Below, piece by piece: positions 1 through 8,490 of a stretch of 37,295 bases of DNA. Each line of letters begins with the position of its first letter. Within the stretch, counting starts at the first letter, position 1. The position numbers and the translations under genes are program-made. The stretch spans positions 8,666 through 45,960 of the forward strand of contig DDJS01000138.1 in NCBI GenBank assembly GCA_002339165.1, given 5' to 3'. Below the pieces are notes generated by a model, which made no database searches, was not told where the DNA came from, and saw only the letters and a program-made list of their open reading frames with translations. Source of the DNA: Cellvibrionales bacterium UBA2618 (lineage in GTDB: Bacteria; Pseudomonadota; Gammaproteobacteria; Pseudomonadales; Porticoccaceae).

Positions 1-41
1 ATGCAATCCCAAAGCATGTATTTCCAAGCTAGGCAGATGCC

Positions 42-80
42 AACAAAAACCACCGCCAGTGCCGGAGCGGGCGCTCGGTG
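42..80 (-). terminator. Candidate rho-independent terminator of adk
   Basis: Read on the minus strand just after the adk stop codon, CACCG (80-76) can pair with CGGTG (55-51). An inner stem AGCGCC/GGCACT (one C-A mismatch) forms next to a small GG bulge. The hairpin is followed directly by the T-rich run GTTTTTGTT. Position, GC-rich stem and T-run fit an intrinsic terminator that would end the long rpoE-to-adk gene block. The bulge and mismatch make it imperfect. No gene is visible between 1 and 88. Confidence 0.5.
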
Positions 81-88
81 TTGGAGTG

Positions 89-739
89 CTAGGTAGACAG
101 TGCCACCACCATTCTCTGTTTGACGTCGTCTAGTCCACCGGAACCATCGACCGATGAAAACAACAATCCGCCGTTGTCGGCAGCCAAACGCTGATAAAAA
201 TCGACCAGCGGTCTGGTTTGCTGATGATAAACATCCAAACGCTTGCGCACCGTGGCTTCGCGATCGTCCTCGCGCTGCACCAAGACCTCCCCAGAGGCAT
301 CGTCTAAACCCTCGGTCTGCGGCGGATTGTGCTCTATATGATAGACTCGTCCGGAGCTTTCGTGAACTCGACGACCACTCAATCGTGAGACAATTTCCTC
401 ATCATCAACGGCGATTTCAACGACGTATTCGATATCTACCCCAGCGTCTACCATCGCCTCTGCTTGTGGTATGGTGCGCGGGAACCCATCGAATAAAAAA
501 CCATCAGCACAATCAGCTGCGGCGATGCGCTCCTTGACCAGCGCTATAATAATGTCATCCGACACCAATCCCCCGGAGACCATAATTCCCTGAACCATAA
601 GCCCTAGTTCGGTGCCCGCCTTGACCGCCGCCCGCAGCATATCTCCGGTCGAAATTTGTGGAATACCGTAATGCTCAATTATAAATTGTGCCTGTGTGCC
701 TTTGCCGGCGCCAGGCGGGCCTAATAGGATCACTTTCAA
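89..739 (-). CDS. adk: Adenylate kinase
   Basis: Cytosolic enzyme interconverting ATP + AMP and 2 ADP. The 216-residue product has the P-loop GPPGAGKGT at residues 7-15, the AMP-binding STGDMLR, and the signature FLFDGFPRTIPQAE. A long LID domain begins at GRRVHESSGR and has no Cys4 zinc site, which is usual in Gram-negative bacteria. Length matches the 214-residue E. coli enzyme. The only start that keeps the N-terminal strand before the P-loop is a TTG codon at 739; it is preceded by AGGGG about nine bases upstream, which supports it. It is the last gene of the minus-strand block and is followed by a likely terminator. Identification is secure; the rare start codon is the only oddity. Confidence 0.97.
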   Translation of the reverse strand: MKVILLGPPGAGKGTQAQFIIEHYGIPQISTGDMLRAAVKAGTELGLMVQGIMVSGGLVSDDIIIALVKERIAAADCADGFLFDGFPRTIPQAEAMVDAGVDIEYVVEIAVDDEEIVSRLSGRRVHESSGRVYHIEHNPPQTEGLDDASGEVLVQREDDREATVRKRLDVYHQQTRPLVDFYQRLAADNGGLLFSSVDGSGGLDDVKQRMVVALST

Positions 740-867
740 TTTGCTGTACCCCTAGTTTTGTGTTTACCAATTGCGTCGTCGCCGCTCACCCGCAACTCTG
801 CCTCCGCGCCCTAAAATGGGTTCAACCATTGAAAAGGACTCCGCGCGCCAACCAACGGCGGCCCGTC

Positions 868-896
868 ACATTACACGGATTAAAAACTACAGACAA
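868..896 (-). promoter_or_regulatory. Weak sigma70-like promoter candidate upstream of adk
   Basis: In the 179-base gap between mazG and adk the minus strand carries TTGTCT, a 17-base spacer, then TAATGT preceded by TG (extended -10 style). The spacing is ideal, but only 4/6 and 3/6 bases match the consensus boxes. The gap is longer than most in this block, so an adk-specific promoter is plausible. This is a weak call. Confidence 0.25.
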
Positions 897-918
897 GCCT
901 TGCACCTTGTCAGTCCAC

Positions 919-1746
919 CTAGGTAGCATCACCAGAGCCATTTTCAGTCTCTTTAACGGCTTGCCAAAGAGCCTGCAAGGCCGGCGCATCAAGATGTGTC
1001 AACTCGCCTTTGACCACCCGTTGCTGCATGCCTTCGACACGGTTAGAAAACTTTTTATTGGCGCCGCGCAACGCGCGCTCCGGATCGATCCCCAAATGTC
1101 GCGACAAATTCATACAGCTAAATAACAAATCGCCAAATTCATCTTCGATAGCCGATTGATCCTCACTCACCATCGCTTCTTGTAATTCCGCCAGTTCACC
1201 CGACACCACAGGCAGCACATCGACCGGGTTCTGCCAGTCAAAGCCCACGGTAGCCGCACGCTTTTGCAGTTTTAATGCCCGCTGCATGGCCGGCAACGCC
1301 TTCGGTATATCAGCGAACAAACCATCAGTCCCGCGGTTGGCGCGCTCTTTCTTTTTAAGCGCCTCCCAAGTGGTAGCAATATCGCCCTCGTTGACCTCTG
1401 TCTCGGCGCTGCGACGAGATGCCAGTAAACCCTCGGGAAATACGTGCGGGTGGCGTCCGAGGAGTTTAGTCGTTAACGCCGTCACCACCTGGTCAAAATC
1501 AAAGCGCTCCTGCTCTTCGGCTAATTGACTGAGAAATACCACCTGAAATAGTAGGTCACCCAACTCATCACGCAACTGCGGGTAATCGGCATTTTCGACC
1601 GCATCAATAACCTCGTACACCTCCTCCAGAGTGTGGATCAAAATACTCTTATAATCCTGCTTACGATCCCAGGGACAGCCCGTTTCCGGGTCGCGTAAGC
1701 GACGCATCAGATAGCATAAATCGGCGATGGTGTAGTGTGGCAGCAT
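919..1746 (-). CDS. mazG: Nucleoside triphosphate pyrophosphohydrolase MazG
   Basis: All-alpha NTP pyrophosphatase that hydrolyses (d)NTPs to monophosphates and pyrophosphate, linked to nucleotide-pool cleaning and stringent-response control. Two MazG domains are visible. The N-terminal one has the metal-binding helix motif HTLEEVYEVIDAVE and DELGDLLFQVVF. The C-terminal one has GELAELQEAM and EDEFGDLLFSCMNL. The start was set at the ATG at 1746 (275 residues) because it opens as family members do, with MRRLRDPETGCPWDRKQ close behind, and is preceded by GAGGAAATC. An upstream TTG at 1806 would add 20 residues without family support. It lies downstream of cysM and upstream of adk on the same strand. 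Confidence 0.95.
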   Translation of the reverse strand: MLPHYTIADLCYLMRRLRDPETGCPWDRKQDYKSILIHTLEEVYEVIDAVENADYPQLRDELGDLLFQVVFLSQLAEEQERFDFDQVVTALTTKLLGRHPHVFPEGLLASRRSAETEVNEGDIATTWEALKKKERANRGTDGLFADIPKALPAMQRALKLQKRAATVGFDWQNPVDVLPVVSGELAELQEAMVSEDQSAIEDEFGDLLFSCMNLSRHLGIDPERALRGANKKFSNRVEGMQQRVVKGELTHLDAPALQALWQAVKETENGSGDAT

Positions 1747-1908
1747 GATTTCCTCGAAATTTAAGCTTTGCGGGCAGTCGATGAATATCTGGCGAACCAA
1801 CGCCAAATGCGGTTATTCTTTGACGCCCCAGCCGTCGCCAGCGATGGATTCGGGTGATTTTTTTATCGCGGTGACACTCTTATTTGCAACGGCTTCCCAT
1901 TATGCTGA

Positions 1909-2802
1909 TTATGGATTTCCATAAATACCCATCGACAGGTAGCGATCGCCCCGATCACAGATAATCGCCACAATCACCGCATGCTCGACTTCGTGATTGA
2001 TCGCCAGCGCCTGGTGCACAGCGCCGCCGGCTGAGGGACCACAAAAAATACCCTCGTGCGCCGCCAAGTCACGCATAGTTTGCTCGGCATCGGCCTGACT
2101 GACATCGATCACTCGGTCGACCCTATCGGCATCATAGATTGCTGGCATATAGGCCTCGGGCCAGCGCCTTATACCCGTGATAGAGGCTCCAACAGCGGGT
2201 TGCAAGCCTATCATCTGCACCGCAGGATTTTGCTCCTTGAGAAATCTAGAGGTGCCCATGATAGTGCCGGTGGTACCCATAGAGCTGACCACGTGGGTAA
2301 CATCACCGCCGGTATCACGCCAAATCTCTGGGCCGGTAGTCTGGTAGTGCGCCAAAGCATTATCTGGGTTGTTGAATTGGTCGAGCACGATACCCTGCCC
2401 GGAGCGCTGCATTTGCGCCGCGAGATCACGCGCGCCCTCCATACCGTCCGAAGCGCTGACTTCTATCACTTCAGCTCCGTAGGCACGCATCACCGCACTG
2501 CGCTCAGCGCTGGCGTTGGCCGGCATAATCAATGTCATACGATAACCCATCATTGCCGCCGCCATTGCCAAGGCAATCCCTGTATTGCCGCTGGTCGCCT
2601 CAACCAATCGCTGACCCAGTGAAATTTGGCCACGGGCTGCGGCATTTTTGATCATGCAAAGCGCCGCCCGATCCTTGACGCTACTGGCTGGATTATCCCC
2701 CTCCATCTTGGCCAAAATGGTATTTGAGGTTTTTTCGCCCAAACGCTGCAAGCGCACCAGTCGTGTATTGCCAACCGCTTGATCGATACTCGGATAATTC
2801 AT
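1909..2802 (-). CDS. cysM: Cysteine synthase B (O-acetylserine sulfhydrylase)
   Basis: PLP-dependent enzyme making cysteine from O-acetylserine and sulfide or thiosulfate. The 297-residue product begins MNYPSIDQAVGNTRLV, as CysM proteins do. It holds the PLP Schiff-base lysine in SSVKDRAAL (Lys43), the substrate loop ATSGNTGIALA and a C-terminal GPSAGGAVHQAL. Features favouring CysM over CysK are the CysM-like N terminus and the 'ITGIRRWPEAYMPAIYD' segment. The start at the ATG at 2802 has AAGGA eight bases upstream; the reading frame stays open further but has no ribosome site there. It sits next to acpS as in pseudomonads, with a 26-base inverted repeat just upstream. Confidence 0.93.
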   Translation of the reverse strand: MNYPSIDQAVGNTRLVRLQRLGEKTSNTILAKMEGDNPASSVKDRAALCMIKNAAARGQISLGQRLVEATSGNTGIALAMAAAMMGYRMTLIMPANASAERSAVMRAYGAEVIEVSASDGMEGARDLAAQMQRSGQGIVLDQFNNPDNALAHYQTTGPEIWRDTGGDVTHVVSSMGTTGTIMGTSRFLKEQNPAVQMIGLQPAVGASITGIRRWPEAYMPAIYDADRVDRVIDVSQADAEQTMRDLAAHEGIFCGPSAGGAVHQALAINHEVEHAVIVAIICDRGDRYLSMGIYGNP

Positions 2803-2819
2803 AGCATTCCTTTGGTAGA

Positions 2820-2845
2820 GGCAAGAATTTACCAAAACCCTTGCC
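2820..2845. repeat. Inverted repeat upstream of cysM
   Basis: GGCAAG at 2820-2825 is exactly complementary to CTTGCC at 2840-2845 across a 14-base, A/T-rich spacer. It lies about 18 bases before the cysM start, next to its ribosome-binding site. It could be an operator for a dimeric regulator or a leader hairpin. Six-base arms are short, so chance is possible. Confidence 0.3.
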
Positions 2846-2937
2846 AGCGGTATTGTGCACCAACGCTACCGAGCGCGTTGCTTCAGTTAACGCATACGTA
2901 ATAACCAATCGCTATAAGTAACGCAAGGCAAAGCCCA

Positions 2938-3315
2938 TCAAACGACGGCCATCGCATAGGCAATCGCGTACCGCCGCTCATCGCTGAGGCTTATCAATAC
3001 TCGGCTGGCAGCCATAGCCTCAAGCGCCGCCTGTGCGCCACCAGACAGCTGTACCTGCGGAGCCCCCTGAGCATTATGCGTAATAACAATATCCTGGAAA
3101 CTCACACCGCGACCAATGCCGGTGCCTAGGGCTTTTGAAACTGCCTCTTTCGCGGCAAAACGGCGGGCTAGAAAAGCCACCGAAGAATCCTTACCGCGCC
3201 ACTGCCTAAGCTCTTCAACGCTCAACACTCTCTCGGCAAATCGCTCGCCAAGGCGCTCCAGCGATGCCGCGATGCGGTCTACATCAACGATATCTGTCCC
3301 TATCGATAGAGCCAT
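2938..3315 (-). CDS. acpS: Holo-[acyl-carrier-protein] synthase
   Basis: Transfers the 4'-phosphopantetheine arm of CoA to the serine of apo-ACP, activating fatty-acid synthesis. The roughly 125-residue product opens with IGTDIVDVDRI (metal-binding Asp) and contains the family hallmark ARRFAAKEAVSKALGTGIG, whose Glu is the second metal ligand. The ATG at 3315 gives the family-standard N terminus (MALSIGTDIV). In-frame GTG (3321) and TTG (3324) codons lie just before it and cannot be excluded, since no clear Shine-Dalgarno is seen. The gene abuts the recO stop codon directly, implying translational coupling. pdxJ, which usually lies between recO and acpS, is absent. Confidence 0.93.
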   Translation of the reverse strand: MALSIGTDIVDVDRIAASLERLGERFAERVLSVEELRQWRGKDSSVAFLARRFAAKEAVSKALGTGIGRGVSFQDIVITHNAQGAPQVQLSGGAQAALEAMAASRVLISLSDERRYAIAYAMAVV

Positions 3316-3324
3316 GGCCACCAA

Positions 3325-4056
3325 CTAGTCTGCGCAGGCTGCGACTGCCGCCGCACGGTATTGACGGTATAATCGACGACTGTGAAGCAGGCGACCGTCG
3401 AGGTAGAAGTCAATAGCGGTGCGCAACACTACCCTCGCCACCCGCAGAACGTCTTGCTGTTGCCAATCACCAGCGACCAGCGATAGCAGGTGCTGCCCTA
3501 ACAAGGCATCACTGCGGTGATTGGCAGTCAGCCTTTGCAGACCCAACTGCGGCACGTAACGATAATAATGCTGCGCGATGATCTGTTCACCGCTCTCGGC
3601 ATCGGCATCCAATACCAACCCATAGCCAAGCTCCTCCAGTAGGCTCATCTCCAACATTCTCAGTCGAGATTCATGGGGTAGCGCGGTACACAAATTGGCC
3701 AGAAAATCGCGATATTGACGATAGAAATCCTCCGAAGACTCCTGCTCCTGCAGTAACCGATACACCAACTCATTCACATACAGGCCGGTGTAGAGCGCGT
3801 CTTGGCGCAAGAACGTCGGCGCAATCGTTGCCTCAGCGCGTGTTAGCGTCTTTAATTCGGAGCGTCCGTACCAACTGAACGCATATTCTAGATAGGGAAA
3901 TATAACTCGGCTGACGCCTTTTTTGCTGGCTTTTCTAAAACCCTTTGCGATGCATCGCACCCGACCATGCTGTCGAGTCAACAGGTCTACTATGAGACTG
4001 GTCTCACTGTAGGGTTTGGAGTGCAGCAAAAAGCCCTGTATGTCCTCGCAACGCAT
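3325..4056 (-). CDS. recO: DNA repair protein RecO
   Basis: Recombination mediator that works with RecR to load RecA onto SSB-coated single-stranded DNA in the RecF pathway. The 243-residue protein has the N-terminal OB-fold beginning GFLLHSKPYSETSLIVDLLT and the RecO pattern GRVRCIAKGFRK. A helical C-terminal domain contains YVNELVYRLLQEQE and LLEELGYGLVLD. The zinc-finger cysteines of some RecO proteins are absent, as is common in gammaproteobacteria. The start is the ATG at 4056, nine bases after the era stop codon, with only an A/T-rich stretch before it, so translation probably depends on coupling to era. Confidence 0.94.
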   Translation of the reverse strand: MRCEDIQGFLLHSKPYSETSLIVDLLTRQHGRVRCIAKGFRKASKKGVSRVIFPYLEYAFSWYGRSELKTLTRAEATIAPTFLRQDALYTGLYVNELVYRLLQEQESSEDFYRQYRDFLANLCTALPHESRLRMLEMSLLEELGYGLVLDADAESGEQIIAQHYYRYVPQLGLQRLTANHRSDALLGQHLLSLVAGDWQQQDVLRVARVVLRTAIDFYLDGRLLHSRRLYRQYRAAAVAACAD

Positions 4057-4065
4057 TTTTATTTG

Positions 4066-4962
4066 TCAATCCATATATCCCAAGCTGCGCAGCGCTCGCT
4101 CGTCATCCGACCAACCACTGCGCACCTTTACCCACGTCTTTAACATCACTTTACAGGCCAGTAAATTTTCAATGTCGACGCGTGATTTTTGGCCTATCGC
4201 CTTAATTCGTTCACCGCCGTTACCGATAATAATCTTTTTCTGCCCGGCGCGTTCGACCAAAATAAGCGCATCGATATGGGTGATTTTCCCCTCGGCACGG
4301 AAGTTTTCGATTTCAACCGTTACTTGGTAAGGCACTTCAGCGCCCAATTGCCGGGTGATCTTTTCGCGAATAATTTCCGAACACAAAAACCGCTCACTGC
4401 GATCGGTGATTTGATCCTCGGCAAATAATGGCGGATTTTCTGGCATCAGTGTTTTAATACGCTCCAAAAGCGGCTCTAAATTAGTTTTTCTAAGCGCCGA
4501 TAGCGGCACCAAATCGATCGCATTCACTTGCTTAGACAAAAACTGCAAATGCGGCAACAGGATTTCTTTGTCCTCGATCATATCGATTTTATTTACCGCC
4601 ACAATCACCGGCACCGAGGTATTGCTCAAGCACCTAGCAACGTACTCATCGGCTTCGCTCCATTGATTTCGATCGACCACAAAGATCACCACATCGACGT
4701 CACTAATAACGCTGGCCGCCGAGCGGTTCATAACCCGATTGATGGCGCGTTCCTGATTGGTGTGAATACCTGGAGTATCGACAAATATCATCTGCAAATT
4801 GGATTCGGTCAAAATACCCAGTAAGTTGTGTCGCGTAGTTTGTGGCTTGCGAGAAGTAATACTGAGTTTTTGACCCAAGATATGGTTCAGTAAAGTTGAT
4901 TTACCAACATTGGGTCGCCCGACAATAGCAACATAGCCACAGCGCTGAATAATTTCGCTCAA
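4066..4962 (-). CDS. era: GTPase Era, 30S ribosome maturation
   Basis: Essential GTPase that binds the 3' end of 16S rRNA and helps mature the 30S subunit. GTPase boxes are clear: G1 GRPNVGKST, G3 DTPGIH, G4 NKID and G5 SAL. The C-terminal KH RNA-binding domain includes ILVERAGQKKIIIGNGGERIK. Length is 298 residues, against 301 in E. coli. The start codon is TTG at 4962, overlapping the rnc stop as TTGA and preceded by GAGGAAATATC, so it is well supported. Co-transcription with rnc matches their joint role in rRNA processing. Confidence 0.97.
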   Translation of the reverse strand: MSEIIQRCGYVAIVGRPNVGKSTLLNHILGQKLSITSRKPQTTRHNLLGILTESNLQMIFVDTPGIHTNQERAINRVMNRSAASVISDVDVVIFVVDRNQWSEADEYVARCLSNTSVPVIVAVNKIDMIEDKEILLPHLQFLSKQVNAIDLVPLSALRKTNLEPLLERIKTLMPENPPLFAEDQITDRSERFLCSEIIREKITRQLGAEVPYQVTVEIENFRAEGKITHIDALILVERAGQKKIIIGNGGERIKAIGQKSRVDIENLLACKVMLKTWVKVRSGWSDDERALRSLGYMD

Positions 4963-5639
4963 GATATTTCCTCAATTGCGGCCAGTAATTTCTCGGCTAC
5001 CAGCTGCTCTGCCTTGCGCCGACTGCTAGCAGTCGCGCAAAATTCATCGGCGACCGCTTCTATTTGGCAACTTACCGTAAACCGGCGTTGATGTGCCTCG
5101 CCCTCGGTGCCCGCCAATTGGTAATCCGGCACCGGCTTACCACGACGTTGCAACCACTCCTGCAAGCTGGTCTTGGCGTCTTTACGTGGCTCCCCGACGA
5201 CGACTCGTTCAAGATCTTGCTGAAACCAAAGTGTAATGCATCGGCTCGCCTGTTCCGCTCCCGCGTCGAGATAAACTGCACCAATCAAGGCCTCGACCGC
5301 ATCGCCAAGAATCGAGTCCCGACGTCTACCACCACTTTTCATTTCACCGGCACCCAATGCAAGGTGCGCACCCAACTCCAATCGCCTAGCAATTCCCGCC
5401 AATGACTCGGCGCACACTAGCTGTGCCCGCATGCGGCTTAAATCACCCTCGTCGGCCTGGGGAAATTGGCGGTATAATAACTCCGCTACCACGACACCCA
5501 ACACTGCATCACCCAAAAACTCTAGCCGTTCGTTGTTGGCCCCCTCGGCGCTGCGATGGGTTAAAGCCAGCTCTAACCAACCTCGATCGGAAAATTGGTG
5601 GTGCAAATTATGCTCGAGAACGCTCAAATTAACTGACAC
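4959..5639 (-). CDS. rnc: Ribonuclease III
   Basis: Double-strand-specific endoribonuclease that processes rRNA precursors and some mRNAs. The signature NNERLEFLGDAVLG holds the catalytic acidic residues. A second acidic helix, GDAVEALIGAVYLDAG, completes the nuclease domain. A C-terminal double-stranded-RNA-binding domain runs from DAKTSLQEWLQRRGK to the end. The GTG at 5639 is preferred: it has GGGGA six bases upstream and gives 226 residues, the same as E. coli. An upstream GTG at 5651 is possible. The 186 bases separating it from lepB hold no recognisable gene; the small DUF4845 protein often found here is missing. Confidence 0.96.
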   Translation of the reverse strand: MSVNLSVLEHNLHHQFSDRGWLELALTHRSAEGANNERLEFLGDAVLGVVVAELLYRQFPQADEGDLSRMRAQLVCAESLAGIARRLELGAHLALGAGEMKSGGRRRDSILGDAVEALIGAVYLDAGAEQASRCITLWFQQDLERVVVGEPRKDAKTSLQEWLQRRGKPVPDYQLAGTEGEAHQRRFTVSCQIEAVADEFCATASSRRKAEQLVAEKLLAAIEEIS

Positions 5640-5825
5640 TATGATCCCCACGAATGATTTTATGACTAACCAACCCTCTGCTACGCGAGCGAAATTGGTC
5701 GATTAGAAGTCACTAGTTTACAGGAACTCCGCTTCGGTGCTAGCCACGAACTCAAGCGTTGATTCACCGCAATGGCCAATCAGCTAAAGGGCTTGCCTAC
5801 CAAACCTCATGACAACCCGCGTCGG

Positions 5826-6557
5826 TTAATCAATCCAGCCAGCGCGCGAGAAATTGGGAATACTCAAAAACTCATCCCAAAACAGCCATCGAGCGAAGGC
5901 CTTACCGACGATTCGGTCGGCCGGAACCGGCCCCCAAACACGACTATCGCTGGAATTATCGCGATTATCGCCCATCATGAAATAGTGCCCTTCTGGAACC
6001 ACTGCGGTAAAATTTAAGCTCAATCGTGTCGGCGATAAGCGTTTTTGTATTTGGTGCGAGGTGCCCTTCAATTGTTCACGCATGATCACCGAGCGATCGT
6101 CATCTGGAGTATCGTCGATAGCCATTTGAGGCATTTTTTCACCGTTGATGTAAACCACTCCGGCCACCACGCGCACTTCATCACCGGGCAGACCGATCAA
6201 TCGTTTGATAAAATAGCGTTCTTCATGGGGCGGAAAAAAAACCACCACATCACCACGTTCGGGCGAACCTAAGTCGAAGATTTTGTAACGAACTACCGGC
6301 AGTCGAAGGCCATACGCCGACTTGCTGACCAGAATAAAATCGCCCACCCTCAGTGTCGGCACCATCGATTTGGAGGGTATTTGAAATGGCTCAAACATAA
6401 ACGTCCGTAATATCAGGACAATCCCCAACACCGCTGCCAACGAGGCCATAAACTCGATCGGCCCCTCGCGATGTTTAAAGACCCAACGATTGGCGAGCCA
6501 AAATACTCCAGTCAACGCAAATCCAGCGGTTAATATCAGTTCAAAATTAATCGTCAT
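5826..6557 (-). CDS. lepB: Signal peptidase I
   Basis: Inner-membrane serine protease that removes signal peptides from secreted proteins. Two N-terminal membrane segments (about residues 6-22 and 36-53) precede the periplasmic domain. The nucleophile Ser64 is in IPSKSMVPTL and the general base Lys118 in RYFIKRLIGLPGD, forming the Ser/Lys dyad. The conserved box GDNRDNSSDSRVWGPV follows near the C terminus. The length of 243 residues is shorter than E. coli (324) but typical of compact signal peptidases in related genera. It sits directly downstream of lepA, the classical lepA-lepB pair. Confidence 0.97.
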   Translation of the reverse strand: MTINFELILTAGFALTGVFWLANRWVFKHREGPIEFMASLAAVLGIVLILRTFMFEPFQIPSKSMVPTLRVGDFILVSKSAYGLRLPVVRYKIFDLGSPERGDVVVFFPPHEERYFIKRLIGLPGDEVRVVAGVVYINGEKMPQMAIDDTPDDDRSVIMREQLKGTSHQIQKRLSPTRLSLNFTAVVPEGHYFMMGDNRDNSSDSRVWGPVPADRIVGKAFARWLFWDEFLSIPNFSRAGWID

Positions 6558-6590
6558 CCGTCACTGCTCCAAGCCCAAAATGGTAATCCA

Positions 6591-8384
6591 TCAGGTCTTT
6601 AATACCGCCAAAAAAGCGTCCTGAGGTATCTCGACGCTGCCCACTTGTTTCATCCGCCGCTTGCCCGCCTTTTGCTTTTCCAATAATTTCTTTTTTCGGC
6701 TCACATCACCACCGTAACACTTTGCTGTGACATTTTTTCGCAATGCTTTTACCGTGGTTCGTGCAATAACGTGGCCACCAATAGCCGCTTGAATGGCGAC
6801 GTCAAACATCTGGCGGGGTATCAACTCTTTCATTTTTTCGGTCAGAACGCGGCCCTTTCTCGCCGATTCGTCACGGTGAAGGATTACCGCCAAGGCGTCC
6901 ACGCGGTCGCCATTAATCAGCACATCGAGCTTGACCAAACTGGCTACCTGAAAGCGTGTAAAGTTGTAATCCAAGGACGCAAAGCCGCGGCTCACCGATT
7001 TAAGGCGATCAAAAAAATCCATAACCACTTCACTCATCGGCAACTCGTAGCGAATCGCCACCTGGCCACCGATAAATTGCATATCTAACTGCACGCCGCG
7101 CTTCTCGACGCACAGGGCGATTACATTGCCAACGTAGTCCTTCGGCACCAGTATGTTGGCCTCACAGATCGGTTCTCGCAATTCATCCACCTGACCGAGA
7201 TCAGGCAGAGCGGAGGGATTGGAAATGCGTAATTCGTCGCCGCTTGAAGTAACAATTTCGTAGACTACCGATGGCGCGGTAGTAATTAAATCGAGTGAGT
7301 ACTCTCGTTCCAGCCGCTCTTGAATAATTTCCATATGCAACATACCGAGAAAACCACAGCGAAAACCAAATCCCAACGCATCGGAGCTCTCCGGTTCGTA
7401 AAATAACGAGGCATCGTTGACCGCTAATTTTCCTAGAGCATCGCGGAAATCTTCGAAGTCATCAGAATCTACCGGAAACATACCGGCATATACCTGCGGC
7501 TTAATGGTTTGAAAGTCTGGCAGCGAGTCGACATCGGCGCTGCTCGCGTGGGTCAGGGTATCACCAACCGGCGCACCCTTGATATCTTTGATACCGGCGA
7601 CAATATAGCCAACTTCGCCAGCTCTCAACGCACCCGTTGGGTGACGTTTAGGCGTAAATACACCCACGCTGTCAACGCTGTGCGCCTTACCGATCGATTT
7701 GGAAATAATTTTGTCTTTTACTTTTAGCGTTCCCTGCACCACACGCACTAGAGAGACCACGCCAAGATAATTATCAAACCACGAATCGATTATCAATGCC
7801 TGTAAGGGCAAATCGATGTCGCCCAGCGGAGGCGGGATCGCCACCACAATCTGCTCGAGGATATCCTCAATGCCCATACCGCTCTTAGCACTACAACGCA
7901 CAGCATCCTGCGCGTCGATACCGATAATATCCTCAATCTCGCCAATGACTCGCTCGGGTTCGGCCTGCGGCAAATCCATTTTGTTCAATACCGGCAGCAC
8001 TTCCAAGCCTTGATTGATCGCGGTGTAACAGTTAGCCACCGATTGCGCCTCAACACCCTGAGCTGCGTCGACGATCAGTAACGCGCCTTCGCAGGCAGCC
8101 AGCGATCTGGACACTTCATAGGAGAAATCAACATGCCCCGGCGTATCGATAAAGTTCAATTGATACCGCTTACCGTTGCGCGCAGTATAAGGCAGCGTTA
8201 CGCTTTGCGCCTTAATAGTAATACCGCGTTCGCGTTCAATATCCATGGAATCGAGCACTTGCGTATCCATTTCGCGCTCACTGAGACCGCCGCAAAGTTG
8301 GATAAAACGATCGGCGATCGTCGACTTTCCATGATCGATATGCGCTATGATCGAAAAATTGCGGATATGACTGAGATCTGACAC
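6591..8384 (-). CDS. lepA: Elongation factor 4 (LepA), ribosomal back-translocase
   Basis: Translational GTPase linked to ribosome back-translocation and 30S biogenesis. The 597 residues match the family (599 in E. coli). G1 is AHIDHGKST, the effector region is RERGITIKAQ, G3 is DTPGHVDF and G4 is NKMDLP. The LepA-specific C-terminal domain is present: KKKLLEKQKAGKRRMKQVG followed by VEIPQDAF. The start is GTG at 8384 with an AGGCGGG stretch about ten bases upstream; no ATG fits the conserved N terminus. The gene follows mucD with a gap of about 105 bases in which no gene is seen. Confidence 0.97.
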   Translation of the reverse strand: MSDLSHIRNFSIIAHIDHGKSTIADRFIQLCGGLSEREMDTQVLDSMDIERERGITIKAQSVTLPYTARNGKRYQLNFIDTPGHVDFSYEVSRSLAACEGALLIVDAAQGVEAQSVANCYTAINQGLEVLPVLNKMDLPQAEPERVIGEIEDIIGIDAQDAVRCSAKSGMGIEDILEQIVVAIPPPLGDIDLPLQALIIDSWFDNYLGVVSLVRVVQGTLKVKDKIISKSIGKAHSVDSVGVFTPKRHPTGALRAGEVGYIVAGIKDIKGAPVGDTLTHASSADVDSLPDFQTIKPQVYAGMFPVDSDDFEDFRDALGKLAVNDASLFYEPESSDALGFGFRCGFLGMLHMEIIQERLEREYSLDLITTAPSVVYEIVTSSGDELRISNPSALPDLGQVDELREPICEANILVPKDYVGNVIALCVEKRGVQLDMQFIGGQVAIRYELPMSEVVMDFFDRLKSVSRGFASLDYNFTRFQVASLVKLDVLINGDRVDALAVILHRDESARKGRVLTEKMKELIPRQMFDVAIQAAIGGHVIARTTVKALRKNVTAKCYGGDVSRKKKLLEKQKAGKRRMKQVGSVEIPQDAFLAVLKT

Positions 8385-8490
8385 TTGACGTTACCCGCCT
8401 TGAAAAATGCGCGGAGAGTCTAGCCTATTTAGACTCCGAGCGCCATCTAACGAGCGGGTAAATCGCAGCCACATCCGTGGATCCAGAAAA

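Noticed and set aside
1..88. Start of another gene left of adk
   Set aside because: The short open frames show no recognisable product; the stretch is better explained by the adk terminator.
154..1125. Plus-strand open frames of 127 and 145 codons opposite adk and mazG
   Set aside because: They lie antisense to two secure genes, show no recognisable domain, and have arginine- or histidine-rich low-plausibility translations.
2803..2908. Minus-strand frame extending upstream of cysM
   Set aside because: It is a shadow frame through the acpS-cysM gap into cysM in another phase, with no ribosome site and no domain.
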